Assembly: GCF_009569385.1 (NCBI RefSeq) | Contig: NZ_WBOF01000001.1 | Location: 3,544,001-3,608,000, forward strand | DNA length: 64,000 bases | Direction of reading: 5' to 3' | Source: Streptomyces kaniharaensis | Lineage (GTDB): Bacteria > Actinomycetota > Actinomycetes > Streptomycetales > Streptomycetaceae | In this document: piece by piece, positions 7,879 through 31,000 of the stretch | Numbering within the stretch: position 1 is the first letter of the stretch | How the letters are laid out: each line of letters begins with the position of its first letter | Position numbers and translations under genes: made by a program | The notes under the pieces: generated by a model | What the model was told of the DNA's origin: nothing | Databases searched by the model: none | What the model saw: only the letters and a program-made list of their open reading frames with translations

Positions 7879-9051
7879 CTACGAGCGGCGCGGCACCGGG
7901 ATCACGTACCGGCCGAACACCAGATCGCGCAGGACGTCGTCGCCGCCCTCCACGACGGAGACGTAGCGCATGTCCCGCATCAGCTTGCCGATCGGCGACT
8001 CGTGGGTGTACCCGAGCCCGCCGAACATCTCGGAGCCGACGCTCGCCACCTCCCAACCGGCCTGGCCGCAGAACATCTTGGCGGTCAGCGCGGACTTGAG
8101 GGTGCCCTGCCGGTGGAACAGGTCGGCGGCGTCCGGGTTCGCCATGATCGCGTCGTAGTCGCGGGCGGCGCGCAGCAGGTGGCTCTTCATCACGTCGATC
8201 TGCATCTCCATCTGCCCGAGCTTGGCCGCGAACACCTGGCTGTCCAGCAGGGTGCCGTCGTGCAGCGGCTTGGTCTTGGCGTAGGTCATGCAGTGGTCGC
8301 GGACGCGGCGGGCGATGCCGAGCGCGGTGGTGGCGATCAGGATGCGGCTGGCGTTGAGGCCGATCTCCAGCAGCCGCAGGCCCGAGCCCTCCAGGCGGTT
8401 GGCGACGGGCACCCGGCAGCCCTTGAGGCTGACCTGGTAGGTGTACGAGGCGCGCACGCCGATGACGTCCCAGCGCTTCACGATCTCGATGCCGGGGGTG
8501 TCGCGCGGGATCAGCACCATGGCGGACTGCTCCGGGTCCTCGGCCGAACGGCCGACGACCAGCAGGAAGTCCGCGAAGTCGGTGTTGGTGGAGAAGAACT
8601 TCTCGCCGGTGACGACGAGTTCGTCCCCGTCCACGGCCACCACGGTGTCGATCTTGGCGAGTTCGCTGCCCGCCGTCCGCTCGCTGCCCAGCGTGGCGCA
8701 GAACGAGCCCCGCTCGACCATCGGCCTGAGGTGGCGCTCCTTCAACTCCTCGGAGCCGTACAGCTGCACCATGCTGGTGCCCAGCACCGAGATGAACGAC
8801 GTGAACGCCACACCGGCGTCGCCGTAGGCGAGCTCGTTGACGATCTCGACACCGTCCTCCAGGCTCAGGCCCCGGCCGCCCAGCGACTCGGGCAGCCACC
8901 AGTTCGCCAGCCCGGTCTCCCGGAACCGCTCGTAGACGTCCGAGGGCTTCTCCTCGAACGCGTCCAACTCGGCGTGACGGCCGTCGAGATGCTCCTTGAC
9001 GAACCGGCGGACGGCCTTCAGGTCTTCAGATTTCATCATCCCACTACTCAT
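7879..9051 (-). CDS. acyl-CoA dehydrogenase family flavoprotein of the PKS cluster
   Basis: FAD enzyme of the acyl-CoA dehydrogenase fold (390 residues). It has the N-terminal helical domain, the FAD/substrate segment [16 protein letters not shown], then [19 protein letters not shown]. The C-terminal helical domain holds the likely catalytic Glu in [17 protein letters not shown]. It is the last gene of PKS operon 2 and overlaps the end of the loading-module PKS by 8 bp, so it is translationally coupled. In-frame ATGs at 9039 and 9036 are alternative starts. Known relatives in polyketide clusters desaturate acyl chains or help make unusual extender units. The other methoxymalonyl-ACP genes are absent here, so desaturation of a CoA- or ACP-bound chain is the simpler guess. 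Substrate unknown. Confidence 0.88.
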   Translation of the reverse strand: MSSGMMKSEDLKAVRRFVKEHLDGRHAELDAFEEKPSDVYERFRETGLANWWLPESLGGRGLSLEDGVEIVNELAYGDAGVAFTSFISVLGTSMVQLYGSEELKERHLRPMVERGSFCATLGSERTAGSELAKIDTVVAVDGDELVVTGEKFFSTNTDFADFLLVVGRSAEDPEQSAMVLIPRDTPGIEIVKRWDVIGVRASYTYQVSLKGCRVPVANRLEGSGLRLLEIGLNASRILIATTALGIARRVRDHCMTYAKTKPLHDGTLLDSQVFAAKLGQMEMQIDVMKSHLLRAARDYDAIMANPDAADLFHRQGTLKSALTAKMFCGQAGWEVASVGSEMFGGLGYTHESPIGKLMRDMRYVSVVEGGDDVLRDLVFGRYVIPVPRRS

Positions 9052-12000
9052 TCAGTGCGCGCTGGATGAGGTCGTCGACGTCCAGGGCGTCGATCTCGTC
9101 ATCCAGCTGGTCCGCTGCCGAGTCCTCGTCGTCTTCCCGGAGTTCCACGTCCGGTGCGTCCTCCGGGAACAGCAGTTCCCGGATCCGTTCCGCCAGTGCC
9201 GCCGGGGTCGGGTAGTTGAAGATCACCGTCGCGGGGACCTGGACCCCCGTGTCCTTCTTGACCTGGTTGCGGAACTCCACCCCGCTCAGCGAGTCGAAGC
9301 CGATCTCCTTGAAGGACATGTCGGCGTCGATGTCGTCGACGTCCGCGTAGCCCAGCACGACGGCCGCCGTGGCGAGCAGCAGGTCCAGCAGCTCACCGCG
9401 CTGTTCGTCGGGCGACAAGGCCGCCAGCCGCTGGGCGATCGTCGATTCGGTGCGCTCCTCGACGCGCCGCTGCCGGGGCGGGGCCATGCCGCGCAGCAGC
9501 GCGGGCACGGACTCCAGCTGCCGCAACGCGGACGCGTCGACCACGGCGGGCACCACCGTCGCCGTGTCGAGGGCGAGCGCGGTGTCGAACAGCGCGGCCC
9601 CCTTCGCGGCGTCCAGGGGCACCATCCCGTTGCGCCGGAACCGGGCCAGATCGGCCTGGCCGAGGGTGCCGGCCATGCCCAGCTCCCACGGGCCCCACGC
9701 CAGCGACATCGCCGGCAGGCCGGCGGCCTTGCGGTGCGCGGCCAGGGCGTCCAGGAACGCGTTGGCCGCGGCGTAGTTCGCCTGGCCGGCGTTGCCGAGC
9801 GTCCCGACGACGGACGAGTACAGGACGAAGGCCGACAGGTCCAGGTCCTTGGTCAGCTCGTGCAGGTGCCAGGCTGCGTCGACCTTCGGCCGGAACACCC
9901 GGTTCAGCTGGTCCGGCGTCAGGGACTCCGCGGCGCCGTCGTCGAGCACGCCCGCCAGGTGGACGACCGCCGTCAGCGGTGCCTCCGCCGGGATCTCCGC
10001 GATCCTTTCGGCGAGCGCGGCCGGGTCGGACACGTCGCAGGCCGCCTGTGTGACGCCCGCTCCGAGCGCGGCCAGCTCCGCGGCCAGGTCGGCCGCTCCC
10101 GGTGCCGCCGATCCGCGCCGGCTGAGCATCAGCAGGTGCCGCACCCCGTGTTCGGTCACCAGGTGCCGGGCGAACAGCGCGCCGAGAGCGCCCGTCGCGC
10201 CCGTGAGCAGCACCGTGCCCTGCGGGTTCCAGGCCGGCGGTGCGGCCTGCGCGGTCGGCGCGGGGGCCAGCCGCGGCACGTACGCCACGCCGCCGCGCAG
10301 GGCCAGCTGCGGCTCGCGGGACAGATCCAGCGTCTTCAGCGCCCGCAGCGACGCCTGGTCCTCGTCGGTGTCGACCAGGACGAACCGGTCCGGGTGCTCC
10401 GCCTGCACCGACCGGACCAGGCCCCAGACCGGGGCGCCGGACAGGTCGGGCGATTCGTCCCGGGTGACCGCCACCGCGCGACGCGTCACGATCACCAGCG
10501 GACGCTGGTCGGACCGCTCGTCCCGCAGCCGCTTCTGCACCAGGTCGAGCACCCGCTGTGCGCTCGCCCGTGCCGCCGTGGGGACGTCCCCGTCCCCACC
10601 CGGGGCCACGTGGGCGAACTCCGCCCCCGGCACCGAGCCGCCGGGGGCGGGCGCCTCGGACAGCGCCGTCCAGTCGACGGCGTACAGGGCGTCCGCGGCG
10701 TTCCCGCCGGCCAGCTGCTCGACGGACGCCGGCATGAGCGTCAGCGACTCCACGGACAGCACCGGCGTGCCGCCGGGGCCGGTGATCTGCAGCGACACCT
10801 CGTGGGCATCCTTGCGGGCGATCCGGACCCGCAGGTCCGTGCCGCCGAGCGCGTGGCCGGTCACCCCCGACCAGGAGTACGGCAGGAGCACCTCGGTGGG
10901 ATCCGAGCCGGTCAGCAGCGACAGCATCGGGTGCAGCGCCGCGTCGAACAGGGCCGGGTGCACGGCGAACCCGGCGCCGGCGCGGGGGACGTCGCCGGGC
11001 AGCCGGACCTCGCCGTAGACCTCGTCGCCCTGCCGCCACAGGGCGCGCAGCCCCTGGAAGGCCGGCCCGTAGACGTAGCCGCGGTCGACGAGCTCCGGGT
11101 AGAAGTCCGCCAGGTCTACGGGCGCGGCTCCCTCGGGCGGCCACACGTCGGAGGCGGACGCGTCGGGCACCGGCCCCGTGCCGGTGGACAGGAAGCCGGT
11201 CGCATGCGTGGTCCACGAGCCCGCCGCCGAGGACGGACGCGAGTGGACACCGATGGGGCGCCGGCCCGACTCCTCGGGCGCGCCGACGATGATCTGGAGC
11301 CGGACGGCGTCCTCGCCGAGGAGCAGCGGCGCCTGGAGGGTCAGTTCCTCCACGCTCCGGCACCCCGCGTCGTCCAGGGTGTGCAGCGCCGCTTCCACGA
11401 AGGCCGCCCCGGGGAGGACCACGGTGCCGAAGATGGCGTGGTCGGCCAGCCAGGGGTCGTCGGCCGACGAGATCAGGCCGCTGAGGACCAGTTGGTCGCC
11501 GACCGCGAGGTCGGTGGAGGCGGCGAGGAACGGGTGCTCGACCGCGGCGAGTCCGGCGCTGCCGACATCGCCCTGCGGCTTCGCGGGCTGTGCCCAGTAC
11601 CGCTGCCGGTCGAAGGCGTAGGTGGGCAGGTCGACGTGGCGCCCGGCGGCACCGACGGCGCCGAGGTAGGACTGCCAGTCGACCGGCACGCCCGCCACGT
11701 GCAGTCGCGCCAACGCCTCGACCGCCGCTCGGGGTTCGGACCGGTCCTTGCGGACGACGGCGACCACGGGCAGGTCGGGTGCCGAGTCGGCCAGGGTCTC
11801 CCGCGCCATGGCGGACAGGACCCCGTCCGGGCCGACCTCGACCAGGACCTCCGCCCCGGCCGCCACCGCGGCACGCACCCCGTCGGCGAACCGCACGGCC
11901 TCGCGGACGTGGCGCACCCAGTACTCCGGCTGCTCCAGCGCACCGCCCTCGGCCAGGCCGCCGGTGACGTTCGAGACGACCGGGATGCGCGGCGCCGCGT

Positions 12001-15000
12001 AGGACACCGACCGCGCCACCTCGCGGAACTTATCCAGCATCGGCTCCATCAGCGGCGAGTGGAACGCGTGCGAGACCCGCAGCCGCGTCGTCTTGCGGCC
12101 CATGGCGGCGAGCGTCGTCTCGATCTCGGCGACCGCGTCCTCGGCGCCGGAGACCACCGTGGAGGTGGGGCTGTTCACGGCGGCGATCGAGACGGACTCC
12201 TCGTATCCCTCCAACGCGTCGGTGACCTCGTCCTCGTCGGCCTGGACGGCCAGCATGGTCCCGCCCTTGGGCAGGGCCTGCATCAGCCGGCCGCGGGCGG
12301 CGACCAGGCGCGCCGCGTCGGCGAGCGAGAAGACCCCCGCCACATGGGCGGCGGCCAGCTCGCCGATGGAGTGGCCCACCAGGACCGAGGGGGAGACGCC
12401 CAGCGATTCCAGCAGCCGGAACGCCGCCACCTCGAAGGCGAAGAGAGCCGGCTGCGTCATCGCCGTCTCGTTCAGCAGCGGCGCCTGCCCGGAGTCGGGC
12501 TCGGCCGTCACGACGTCGTCGATCGCGTGGTCCAGCAGCGGATCGAGCTCGGCGCAGACCTCGGCCCAGGCCCGCGCGAAGGCGGGGAAGGTCCGCACGA
12601 GTTCGCGGCTCATGCCGAGCCGCTGGCTGCCCTGCCCGGAGAACAGGACGCCGACGCCCGGTGTGGCCGCCGCGCTGCCCGTGATCACGGCCGCCGAGCG
12701 GTCGCCCTGAGCCAGCGCGTCCAGTCCGGCCAGCAGTTCCTCCCGCCCGGAGCCCAGCACCACCGCGCGGTGGTCGAACGCCGTCCGGTCCGCAGCGAGG
12801 GAGTGCGCCACGTCGGCCACCCGCGGCGCCGGCTCGGCGGACGCCGCGGCCCGCAGCCGCTTCGCCTGCCCGGCGAGCGCGCGGCTGCCGCGCGCCGAGA
12901 CCAGCCACGGCACGAGGCCGGCCGGCTCCTGCTCGTCGGCCCGCTCCTGGGGCTCGGCGGGATCGCCCTGTTCGAGGATGACGTGCGCGTTGGTGCCGCT
13001 GATCCCGAAGGACGAGACACCGGCCCGGCGCGGCCGGTCGGCCGCCGGCCACGGCTGCTGCTCGGTCAGCAGCTCGACCGCACCCGACGACCAGTCGACC
13101 TGGCGGGACGGCTCCTGCGCGTGCAGTGTCCGCGGCAGCACTCCGTGCCGCATGGCCATGATCATCTTGATCATGCCCGCGGCCCCCGCCGCGGCCTGGG
13201 TGTGTCCGATGTTCGACTTCACCGACCCCAGCCACAGCGGCTGTTCGCGGTCCTGCCCGTACGTCGCCAGCAGCGCCTGGGCCTCGATCGGGTCGCCCAG
13301 GGACGTGCCGGTGCCGTGCGCCTCGACCGCGTCGACGTCCGTCGGGGACAGGCCGCCGCCGGCCAGCGCCTGGCGGATGACCCGCTCCTGCGACGGTCCG
13401 TTCGGGGCGGTGAGCCCGTTGCTCTCGCCGTCCTGGTTGACCGCACTGCCGCGCAGCACGGCCAGCACGCGGTGCCCGTTGCGCCGCGCGTCCGAGAGGC
13501 GTTCGAGCACCAGCACGCCCACGCCCTCGGACCAGCCGGTGCCGTCCGCCGCGGCGGAGAACGCCTTGCAGCGGCCGTCGGCGGCGAGCCCGCCCTGGCG
13601 CGCGAACTCGATGAACATGCCGGGGGTCGACATCACCGTCACTCCGCCCGCCAGCGCCAGGGAGCAGTCCCCCGAGCGCAGGGACTGGGCCGCCAGGTGC
13701 ATCGCCACCAGCGACGACGAGCACGCCGTGTCGATGCTCACCGCCGGCCCTTCGAGGCCCAGCGCGTAGGCGACCCGGCCGGAGACCACGCTGGTGGCGC
13801 TTCCGGTCAGGGCGTGGCCGCCGAGGTTGTCGGGGACGTCCTCCAGGTGCGGGAGGTAGTCCTGGGCCATGGCGCCGATGAAGACGCCCGTCCGGCTGCG
13901 GCGCAGCGCCGCCGGGTCCTGACCGGCCTGCTCCAGCGCCTCCCACACCGTTTCCAGTACGAGCCGCTGCTGCGGGTCCATCGCCAGCGCCTCGCGCGGG
14001 CTGATCCGGAAGAAGGCGGCGTCGAAGTCCGTGGCACCGGCCAGGAAGCCGCCCCAGCGGGGGAAGTCCGCGCCGGGGGCCACCTGCCAGCCGCGGTCGT
14101 CAGGGAACCCCGAGATCGCGTCCCCGCCCTCGGAGACCAGCCGCCACAGGTCCTCCGGCGAGTTCACGCCGCCGGGGAGCCGGCAGCCCATGCCGATGAC
14201 CGCGATCGGGTCGTCGGCCGGTGCGGCGGGGGAGGAGGCGGTGCTCGCCCGGTGGGCGGGCCGGTCGGCGCCGGGCCCGGACAGCTGTTCGCGCATGTGC
14301 CGGACGACTGCGGCGGGGGTCGGGTGGTCGAACAGCAGCGAGGTCGGCATCCGCAGTCCGGCCGCGGTGTTCAGCCGGTTGCGCAGTTCGACGGCCGTCA
14401 CCGAGTCGAAGCCGAGCTCCTTGAACGTGCTGTCGGCTCCGATCAGCGCCGGGTCGGGGTGGCCGAGCACCACTGCCGCTTGCGAGCGGACCAGCTTCCA
14501 CAGGTCCTGCTCGCGCATCCCGGCGGGCTCCGGCTGGGCGGGTTGGGCGGTCTGGGCGGTCTCGGCAATCCCGGTGCCCGCGGCCGACGGCGGCACGTGC
14601 GACGCCGCCCGCTCGCCGGAGACCCAGTACGGCTGCCGTTCGAAGGCGTAGGTGGGCAGCTCCACCCGGCGGGCGTCAGGGAAGGCCGGCCTCCAGTCGA
14701 CCGGAAGGCCCAGGGCGTACAGCTCGGCCATGGACAGCAGCAGACGGCGGGCCTCGTCGTCGCCCCGGCGCAGCGTGCCCTGGACCACCACGCCGCCCTG
14801 GACGGCAGAAGAGGCCGCCGTGTCCTCGATGGCCGTGGTCAGCACCGGGTGCGGGCTGATCTCCAGGAAGACGCGGTACCCGTCCTCGGCCAGCGCGGTG
14901 ATGGTCTCCGAGAGCCGCACCGGCTGCCGCAGGTTCCGGTACCAGTACTCGGCATCCAGCTCGGCCGCCTCCGCCGGGCCGGCGGTGACCGTCGAATAGA

Positions 15001-17233
15001 ACGCGACACCGCTGTCGGTCGCCGTGATGCCGTCGGCGGCCCGCAGCACCTCGTCCCGGATCGCCTCCACGTGGGAGGAGTGGGACGCGTAGTCGACCGG
15101 GATGACCTTGGCGCGGATCCCCTGCGCCTCGTACTCGGCCACGACCTCGTGCACCGCGTCGACGGCGCCGGCGATGACGACCGCGTTCGGGCCATTCACC
15201 GCCGCGACCGAGACCCGCGACTGGTCCACCTGCTCGGCGGGCACGGCCAGCGAGGCCAGCGTCCCGCGGCCCGAGAGCCCGGCGTCGATGGCCAGGCTGC
15301 GCCCGACGACCAGCCGGAGCCCGTCGGCCAGTGAGATGAGGCCGGCCGCGCAGGCGGCCGCGATCTCGCCCTGCGAATGCCCCACGACGGCGTCCGGCAC
15401 CACACCGGCCGAGCGCCACACCTCGGCCAGGGAGACCATGACCGAGAACAGCGCGGGCTGGACCACGTCCACGCGGGCCAGCGCCGCCTCGTCACCGAGC
15501 ACGTCCCGCAGCGACCAGTCGACGAGGCCGCTCAGCAGCTGCTCGCACTCCGTCATCCGGGCGGCGAACACCGGGGACGACTCCCACAGGCCCAGGGCCA
15601 TCCCGACCCACTGGGAGCCCTGGCCCGGGAAGACCCACACGACGCCGGAGCCGGTCTCCGTGGGGGATCCCGCCACGACCGCCGCCGACGGCTCGCCCGC
15701 CGAGAGCGCCGTGAGGCCGTCCAGCAACTCGGCGCGGTCCGCGGCGACGACGACGCCGCGGTGCTTGAGCGCCGAACGGGTCGTCACCGTGGAGTAGCCG
15801 ACATCGGCCGGGCGCAGCTCGGGCCGGGACTCCAGCCACTGCCGCAGCCGCTCGGCCTGGGCCCGCACGGCCGTCGCGGACGCGCCCGAGACCACGACGG
15901 GCACCGGGGCGGAGAGCTCTGGCGCCTCCTGCACCGGCGCCTCCTGCACCGGGGCCTCCTGCGCCGGGCTGGAGGCGAGGTGGTCGGCGACGACGAGGTG
16001 GCAGTTGGTGCCGCCGACGCCGAACGAGCTGACGCCGGCCAGCCGGGGGCCCTCGGGCCAGGGCCGGGCCTGCGCGTTGACCCGCAGCTTCCACTGCTCC
16101 AGCGGGATCTCCGGGTTCGGGCTCTCGTAGTTGAGGCTCGCCGGGAGGATCCCGTGCTTCATCGACAGGGCGACCTTGATCAGGCCCAGCACGCCGGCGG
16201 CCGGTTCGAGGTGGCCGATGTTGGTCTTCACCGAGCCGACGAGCAGCGGCCGTTCGGCGTCGCGGGCCGTGCCGAGCACCGATCCGAGCGCGCTCGCCTC
16301 GACCGGGTCGCCCACCTTCGTGCCGGTGCCGTGCAGTTCGACGTACGCCACCTGCCCGGGGTCCACCCCCGCCCGGTCGTACGCCTGCCGCAGCAGGGCC
16401 TGCTGCGCGTCGCCGTCGGGGACGGTCAGCGCCTGGCCGTCGCCGTCGTGGTTCACCGCGCCGCCGAGCAGCACGCAGTAGACGGGGTCGCCATCGGCGA
16501 GGGCGTCGGCGAGGCGCTTGAGGACGACCACGCCGGCGCCCTCGCCGCGGACGAAGCCGTTGGCGCGCGCGTCGAAGGTGTAGCTGAGGCCGTCCGGCGA
16601 CAGCGCGCCGGAGCGGGCGAAGGCGAGCGTGCTCTCCGGCACCAGGTTCAGGTGCACGCCGCCGGCCAGCGCGAGCCGGGCGGCGCCCGAGCGCAGGCTC
16701 TCGCAGGCCATCTGCACCGCGACCAGGGAGGAGGACTGGACCGTGTCGACGGTCAGGCTCGGCCCGTGCAGGCCGAGTCGGTGCGAGACCCGGTTGGCGA
16801 TCAGGCCCCGGCTCAGACCGGCGATGGAGTGGTGGGACAGCGCGTCGGCGCCGTGGCGGTGCACCAGCGAGGCGTAGTCGTCGCCGGTGGCGCCGAGGAA
16901 GACCGCGGTGGCGCTGCCGTGCAGGCTGTCCGGCGGGAGGTAGGCGTCCTCCAGGGCGTCCCAGCTCAGTTCGAGCACCATGCGCTGGCGCGGGTCCATC
17001 GCCGCGGCCTCGCGCGGTGAGATCCCGAAGAAGCCCGCGTCGAAGTCGGCGACGCGGTCGAGGTACCCGCCCCGGCGGAACGGCGCCAGCTCCGGGACGT
17101 CGTGGGCCCGGTCCGCGGGTGCCTCGGTGATCGCGTCCTCACCGCCCCGCAGCATCCGCCAGAAGGCATGGATGTCGTCGGCACCCGGGACGCGGCAGGC
17201 CATCCCCACCACGGCGACGGCATGGTCGTTCAT
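9044..17233 (-). CDS. type I PKS: KSQ loading module plus module 1
   Basis: First synthase of the assembly line (2729 residues). The loading module is KSQ-AT-ACP. The active Cys is replaced by Gln (VDTVQSSS, Gln166, codon 16736-16738), the hallmark of a decarboxylating KS. The AT has GHSQGE and the YASH motif, so methylmalonyl is loaded and decarboxylated to a propionyl starter. The ACP Ser is in GFDSV (about residue 943). Module 1 is KS (DTACSSS, about 1169), AT with HAFH (malonyl; Ser about 1621), DH ([10 protein letters not shown] and DAALH, intact), KR (GATGALG, LDD B-type, Tyr in QANYAAAN) and ACP (GFDSL, about 2645). It should make a 2-enoyl chain. The tail [12 protein letters not shown] looks like a class 1b docking tail. 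The start at 17233 has AGAGGA 5 bases upstream; an in-frame ATG at 17281 is possible. Confidence 0.96.
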   Translation of the reverse strand: MNDHAVAVVGMACRVPGADDIHAFWRMLRGGEDAITEAPADRAHDVPELAPFRRGGYLDRVADFDAGFFGISPREAAAMDPRQRMVLELSWDALEDAYLPPDSLHGSATAVFLGATGDDYASLVHRHGADALSHHSIAGLSRGLIANRVSHRLGLHGPSLTVDTVQSSSLVAVQMACESLRSGAARLALAGGVHLNLVPESTLAFARSGALSPDGLSYTFDARANGFVRGEGAGVVVLKRLADALADGDPVYCVLLGGAVNHDGDGQALTVPDGDAQQALLRQAYDRAGVDPGQVAYVELHGTGTKVGDPVEASALGSVLGTARDAERPLLVGSVKTNIGHLEPAAGVLGLIKVALSMKHGILPASLNYESPNPEIPLEQWKLRVNAQARPWPEGPRLAGVSSFGVGGTNCHLVVADHLASSPAQEAPVQEAPVQEAPELSAPVPVVVSGASATAVRAQAERLRQWLESRPELRPADVGYSTVTTRSALKHRGVVVAADRAELLDGLTALSAGEPSAAVVAGSPTETGSGVVWVFPGQGSQWVGMALGLWESSPVFAARMTECEQLLSGLVDWSLRDVLGDEAALARVDVVQPALFSVMVSLAEVWRSAGVVPDAVVGHSQGEIAAACAAGLISLADGLRLVVGRSLAIDAGLSGRGTLASLAVPAEQVDQSRVSVAAVNGPNAVVIAGAVDAVHEVVAEYEAQGIRAKVIPVDYASHSSHVEAIRDEVLRAADGITATDSGVAFYSTVTAGPAEAAELDAEYWYRNLRQPVRLSETITALAEDGYRVFLEISPHPVLTTAIEDTAASSAVQGGVVVQGTLRRGDDEARRLLLSMAELYALGLPVDWRPAFPDARRVELPTYAFERQPYWVSGERAASHVPPSAAGTGIAETAQTAQPAQPEPAGMREQDLWKLVRSQAAVVLGHPDPALIGADSTFKELGFDSVTAVELRNRLNTAAGLRMPTSLLFDHPTPAAVVRHMREQLSGPGADRPAHRASTASSPAAPADDPIAVIGMGCRLPGGVNSPEDLWRLVSEGGDAISGFPDDRGWQVAPGADFPRWGGFLAGATDFDAAFFRISPREALAMDPQQRLVLETVWEALEQAGQDPAALRRSRTGVFIGAMAQDYLPHLEDVPDNLGGHALTGSATSVVSGRVAYALGLEGPAVSIDTACSSSLVAMHLAAQSLRSGDCSLALAGGVTVMSTPGMFIEFARQGGLAADGRCKAFSAAADGTGWSEGVGVLVLERLSDARRNGHRVLAVLRGSAVNQDGESNGLTAPNGPSQERVIRQALAGGGLSPTDVDAVEAHGTGTSLGDPIEAQALLATYGQDREQPLWLGSVKSNIGHTQAAAGAAGMIKMIMAMRHGVLPRTLHAQEPSRQVDWSSGAVELLTEQQPWPAADRPRRAGVSSFGISGTNAHVILEQGDPAEPQERADEQEPAGLVPWLVSARGSRALAGQAKRLRAAASAEPAPRVADVAHSLAADRTAFDHRAVVLGSGREELLAGLDALAQGDRSAAVITGSAAATPGVGVLFSGQGSQRLGMSRELVRTFPAFARAWAEVCAELDPLLDHAIDDVVTAEPDSGQAPLLNETAMTQPALFAFEVAAFRLLESLGVSPSVLVGHSIGELAAAHVAGVFSLADAARLVAARGRLMQALPKGGTMLAVQADEDEVTDALEGYEESVSIAAVNSPTSTVVSGAEDAVAEIETTLAAMGRKTTRLRVSHAFHSPLMEPMLDKFREVARSVSYAAPRIPVVSNVTGGLAEGGALEQPEYWVRHVREAVRFADGVRAAVAAGAEVLVEVGPDGVLSAMARETLADSAPDLPVVAVVRKDRSEPRAAVEALARLHVAGVPVDWQSYLGAVGAAGRHVDLPTYAFDRQRYWAQPAKPQGDVGSAGLAAVEHPFLAASTDLAVGDQLVLSGLISSADDPWLADHAIFGTVVLPGAAFVEAALHTLDDAGCRSVEELTLQAPLLLGEDAVRLQIIVGAPEESGRRPIGVHSRPSSAAGSWTTHATGFLSTGTGPVPDASASDVWPPEGAAPVDLADFYPELVDRGYVYGPAFQGLRALWRQGDEVYGEVRLPGDVPRAGAGFAVHPALFDAALHPMLSLLTGSDPTEVLLPYSWSGVTGHALGGTDLRVRIARKDAHEVSLQITGPGGTPVLSVESLTLMPASVEQLAGGNAADALYAVDWTALSEAPAPGGSVPGAEFAHVAPGGDGDVPTAARASAQRVLDLVQKRLRDERSDQRPLVIVTRRAVAVTRDESPDLSGAPVWGLVRSVQAEHPDRFVLVDTDEDQASLRALKTLDLSREPQLALRGGVAYVPRLAPAPTAQAAPPAWNPQGTVLLTGATGALGALFARHLVTEHGVRHLLMLSRRGSAAPGAADLAAELAALGAGVTQAACDVSDPAALAERIAEIPAEAPLTAVVHLAGVLDDGAAESLTPDQLNRVFRPKVDAAWHLHELTKDLDLSAFVLYSSVVGTLGNAGQANYAAANAFLDALAAHRKAAGLPAMSLAWGPWELGMAGTLGQADLARFRRNGMVPLDAAKGAALFDTALALDTATVVPAVVDASALRQLESVPALLRGMAPPRQRRVEERTESTIAQRLAALSPDEQRGELLDLLLATAAVVLGYADVDDIDADMSFKEIGFDSLSGVEFRNQVKKDTGVQVPATVIFNYPTPAALAERIRELLFPEDAPDVELREDDEDSAADQLDDEIDALDVDDLIQRALNE
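15921..15965 (-). repeat. 3 x 15-bp tandem repeat in the KSQ-AT linker
   Basis: Three head-to-tail copies of GGCGCCTCCTGCACC (the last slightly changed) encode repeated APVQE units between the loading KSQ and AT domains. Pro/Ala/Glu linker expansion by slippage is the likely origin. Confidence 0.8.
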
Positions 17234-17337
17234 CGGGATCCTCTGGTCATCGGGCCGTCGCTCGGCCTCGTACGCGTGCATAAGTTCCGGATCTCCCCGT
17301 CCCCAAGACAGATAAGCGGTGGTGCTCGGCAGGCGAG

Positions 17338-17376
17338 GCCCGGGTGCGGCCGCGTGGACCGCGGCCGCACCCGGGC
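17338..17376. terminator. perfect 17-bp hairpin between two PKS genes
   Basis: A perfect inverted repeat (17338-17354 with 17360-17376, 5-base loop) starts 7 bp after the stop of the module 3/4 PKS and about 105 bp before the start of the loading-module PKS, both on the minus strand. A hairpin this strong inside an apparent operon would be expected to stop much of the transcription from upstream. It may act as an attenuator, or mark a separate promoter for the loading PKS in 17234-17337. Confidence 0.7.
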
Positions 17377-17383
17377 GGTCTCG

Positions 17384-28089
<10,706 letters not shown>

Positions 28090-28093
<4 letters not shown>

Positions 28094-31000
28094 GCGGATC
28101 CGAGCTCCTTGTCGATCAGGTCGAACATGTCGCTGTCAGAGACGAAGTCGAGGTCGTCTTCGAAGGTGTCGTCGTCGGCGGCGTCCTCGGTGCCGGTCAC
28201 GCCCAGCAGGGCCCGGAGCCGGTTGCTGAGCGAACGCAGCCGCGGTTCGGCGTCCGCGAGTTGCTTCTCGTGGCCGGAGACCGTGATCAGCAAAGCTTCC
28301 AGCCGCTGCAGCTCCTGATCGAGCGGCGAAGGCTGCTCGATGCCGCCCGTTCCACCGACCAGGGACAGGATCGACCGCGCCGCCTCGAGCGGCGTCGGGT
28401 GATCGAAGACCAGCGTCGCCGGCAACCGGAGCCCGGCCACCTGACTGAGCCGGTTACGCAGCTCGACCGCGGCCAGCGAGTCGAACCCGAGGTCCTTGAA
28501 GGCGCGTTCCGGATCGATCGCCGTGCCGGAGGCGTGGCCGAGGACGGCCGCGACCTGCGCCTGGACCACTTCGAGGACGACCTGCTCCTGGTCGGCCTCG
28601 GCCACCGCGGCCAGCCGCTGCGCCAGCGACCCGCCCGCGGATTCCCTCCGTCGGGCCGGGGTGCGCACCAGACCGCGCAGCAGCGCCGGCAGCATCCCCG
28701 CCCGCGCCTGCATCCGCAGGGCGGCCAGGTCCAACTGGATCGGCACCAGGAGCGCGGCGTCCAACCGCAGTGATTCGTCGAACAGTTCGAGGCCGAGGTC
28801 GGCGGAGAGCGCGCCGATGCCCGTCCGCTCCATGCGCGCGAGGTCGGCCTCGTCCAGCTCGCCGGTCATGCCGGTCGCGTCCGCCCACAGGCCCCAGGCC
28901 AGGGAGGTGGCCGGCAGCCCTGCCGCGCGCCGCTGGTGTGCGAGGGCGTCGAGGGCGGCGTTGGCGGCGGCGTAGTTCGCCTGACCGGGGTTGCCCAGCT
29001 GCGCGGCGGCGGAGGAGAACAGCACGAAGGCCGCCAGCTCCATTCCTGCGGTCAGCTCGTGCAGGTTCCAGGCGGCGTCCACCTTCGGGCGCATCACCCG
29101 GGCCACCTGCTCCGCGGTCAGCGACTCGACGACACCGTCGTCCAGCACACCCGCCGCGTGCACGACCGCCGTCAACGGCCGCTCCAACGAGCCCAGCAGC
29201 TCGGCCAGTTGGCCGCGATCGGACACGTCGCAGGCGGCGACCCGCGCCCGGGCGCCGAGCGCCTCCAGCTCGGCGACCAGCCTGTCCACGCCCTCGGCGG
29301 CCGGGCCGCGGCGGCTCACCAGCAGCAGGTGCTTCGCTCCGCGCCGCTCGACCAGGTGCTTGGCGAACAGCGCGCCCAGACCACCCGTGCCACCGGTGAT
29401 CAGCACCGTGCCGTCCGGATCCGGCGCCGCGGGTACGGTCAGCACGACCTTGCCGACGTTGCGCCCCTCGCGCAGGTGGCGGAAGGCGTCCTGGCCGCGG
29501 CGCACGTCCCACGAACGGATCGGCGAGGGGGTGAGCACCCCGCGCTCGAACAGCTCGGCGATCTCGACCAGCATCTGCTGGATGCGCTCCGGCCCGGCGG
29601 CGGCCACCAGGTCGTACGCGCGGTAGTGCACGCCGGCGTGCTGCCGGGCGACGGCCTCCGGGTCGCGCAGGTCGGTCTTGCCCATCTCCAGGAAGCGGCC
29701 GCCGCGCGGCAGCAGCTCCAGCGAGGCGTCGACGAACTCGCCGGCCAGCGAGTTGAGCACCACGTCCACGCCCGCGCCGCCGGTGGCCTCCCGGAACGCG
29801 TCGCGGAACCCGAGGTCGCGGGAGTTGGCGATCCGCTCGGCCGGCACGTCCAGGGCGCGGACGGCGTCCCACTTGCCGGGGCTCGCGGTCGCGAAGACCT
29901 CGACGCCGAAGTGGTGGGCGAGCTGGATCGCGGCCATGCCGACGCCGCCGGCGGCCGCGTGCACCAGCAGCTTCTCGCCGGCCCGCAGGTCGGCGAGGTC
30001 GACCAGCCCGTAGTACGCCGTCAGGTAGACGACGGGGACGGCGGCGGCCTCGGCGAAGGTGAGACCGGCCGGCATGGGCGCGACCGTCCGCCGGTCGGCC
30101 ACCGTCACCGGCCCGAACGCGTCCGTGACCAGGCCGAACACCCGGTCACCCGGCACCAGGTCCGTCACCCCGGAGCCGACCTCCAGCACGACGCCTGCCG
30201 CCTCACTGCCCAGCGGCGCCTCGCCCGGATACATCCCGAGCGCGATCAGCACGTCCCGGAAGTTCAGGCCCGCGGCCCGCACTCCGATCCGCACCTCACC
30301 CGCGCCCAGCGGCCGGCCGGCCTCGGACGGGACGATCGCCAGGTTCTCCAGCGACCCCTTCCGCGTGATCGCCAGCCGCCACAGGTCATCGGCTGCCGCC
30401 GCGGGCGCACGCCCGAGTCGCGGTGCCGTCAACCGGCCTTCGCGCACCGCCAGTTGCGGCTCGTCGAGGTCGAGGAGCGCCCCCCACTGCGGCTCGCCGT
30501 TGCCGTCGAGGTCCACCAGGATGAATCGCCCGGGGTGTTCGGACTGGGCGCTGCGGACCAGGCCCCATACCGGGGCCTGCGTCACGTCGGGTGTCTCGTC
30601 GCCCACCGTGACGGCGTTGCGGGTCACGAGGACCAGCCGTGCGTCGCCCAGCCGGTCGCTGGCCAGCCAGCGTTGCACCAGTTCCAGCGCGCGGCCCGCG
30701 GTCATCCGGGCGGCCTCGGCCGCGTCGCCGGTCCGGGCAGGGGTGTCGAATCCGGCGAGGACCGCGTCCGGCACGGCCGCGCCGTCGGCGAGCGCCTTCT
30801 CCAGCGCGTCCAGATCCGCGAACCGCTCACCCTGCGCCGTCAGGTCGCCGAGGGCCGCCGACTCGCCGAGGACGGCCAGCCGCACGGGCTTCGGGGACTC
30901 GGCCGCGACCTCGGCCCAGTCGACCTGGAACAGCGAATTCCGCATGGTGCGCTGGGCGCTCTCGAGCTGCGCCGGTTCGGTCGGGCGGAGGGCGAGGGCG

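Noticed and set aside
7879-9051. A methoxymalonyl-ACP pathway based on the acyl-CoA dehydrogenase
   Set aside because: The other required genes (FkbH-like glyceryl transferase, free ACP, 3-hydroxyacyl dehydrogenase, dedicated methyltransferase set) are missing from the window.
8996-15334. A very long plus-strand open frame (over 2100 codons) opposite the loading PKS, and similar long frames opposite or out of frame with the other PKS genes
   Set aside because: High third-position GC makes antisense and shifted frames stay open. The translations are low-complexity (Arg, Gly, Pro, His rich) with no recognisable domain, while the minus-strand frames encode complete PKS domains.
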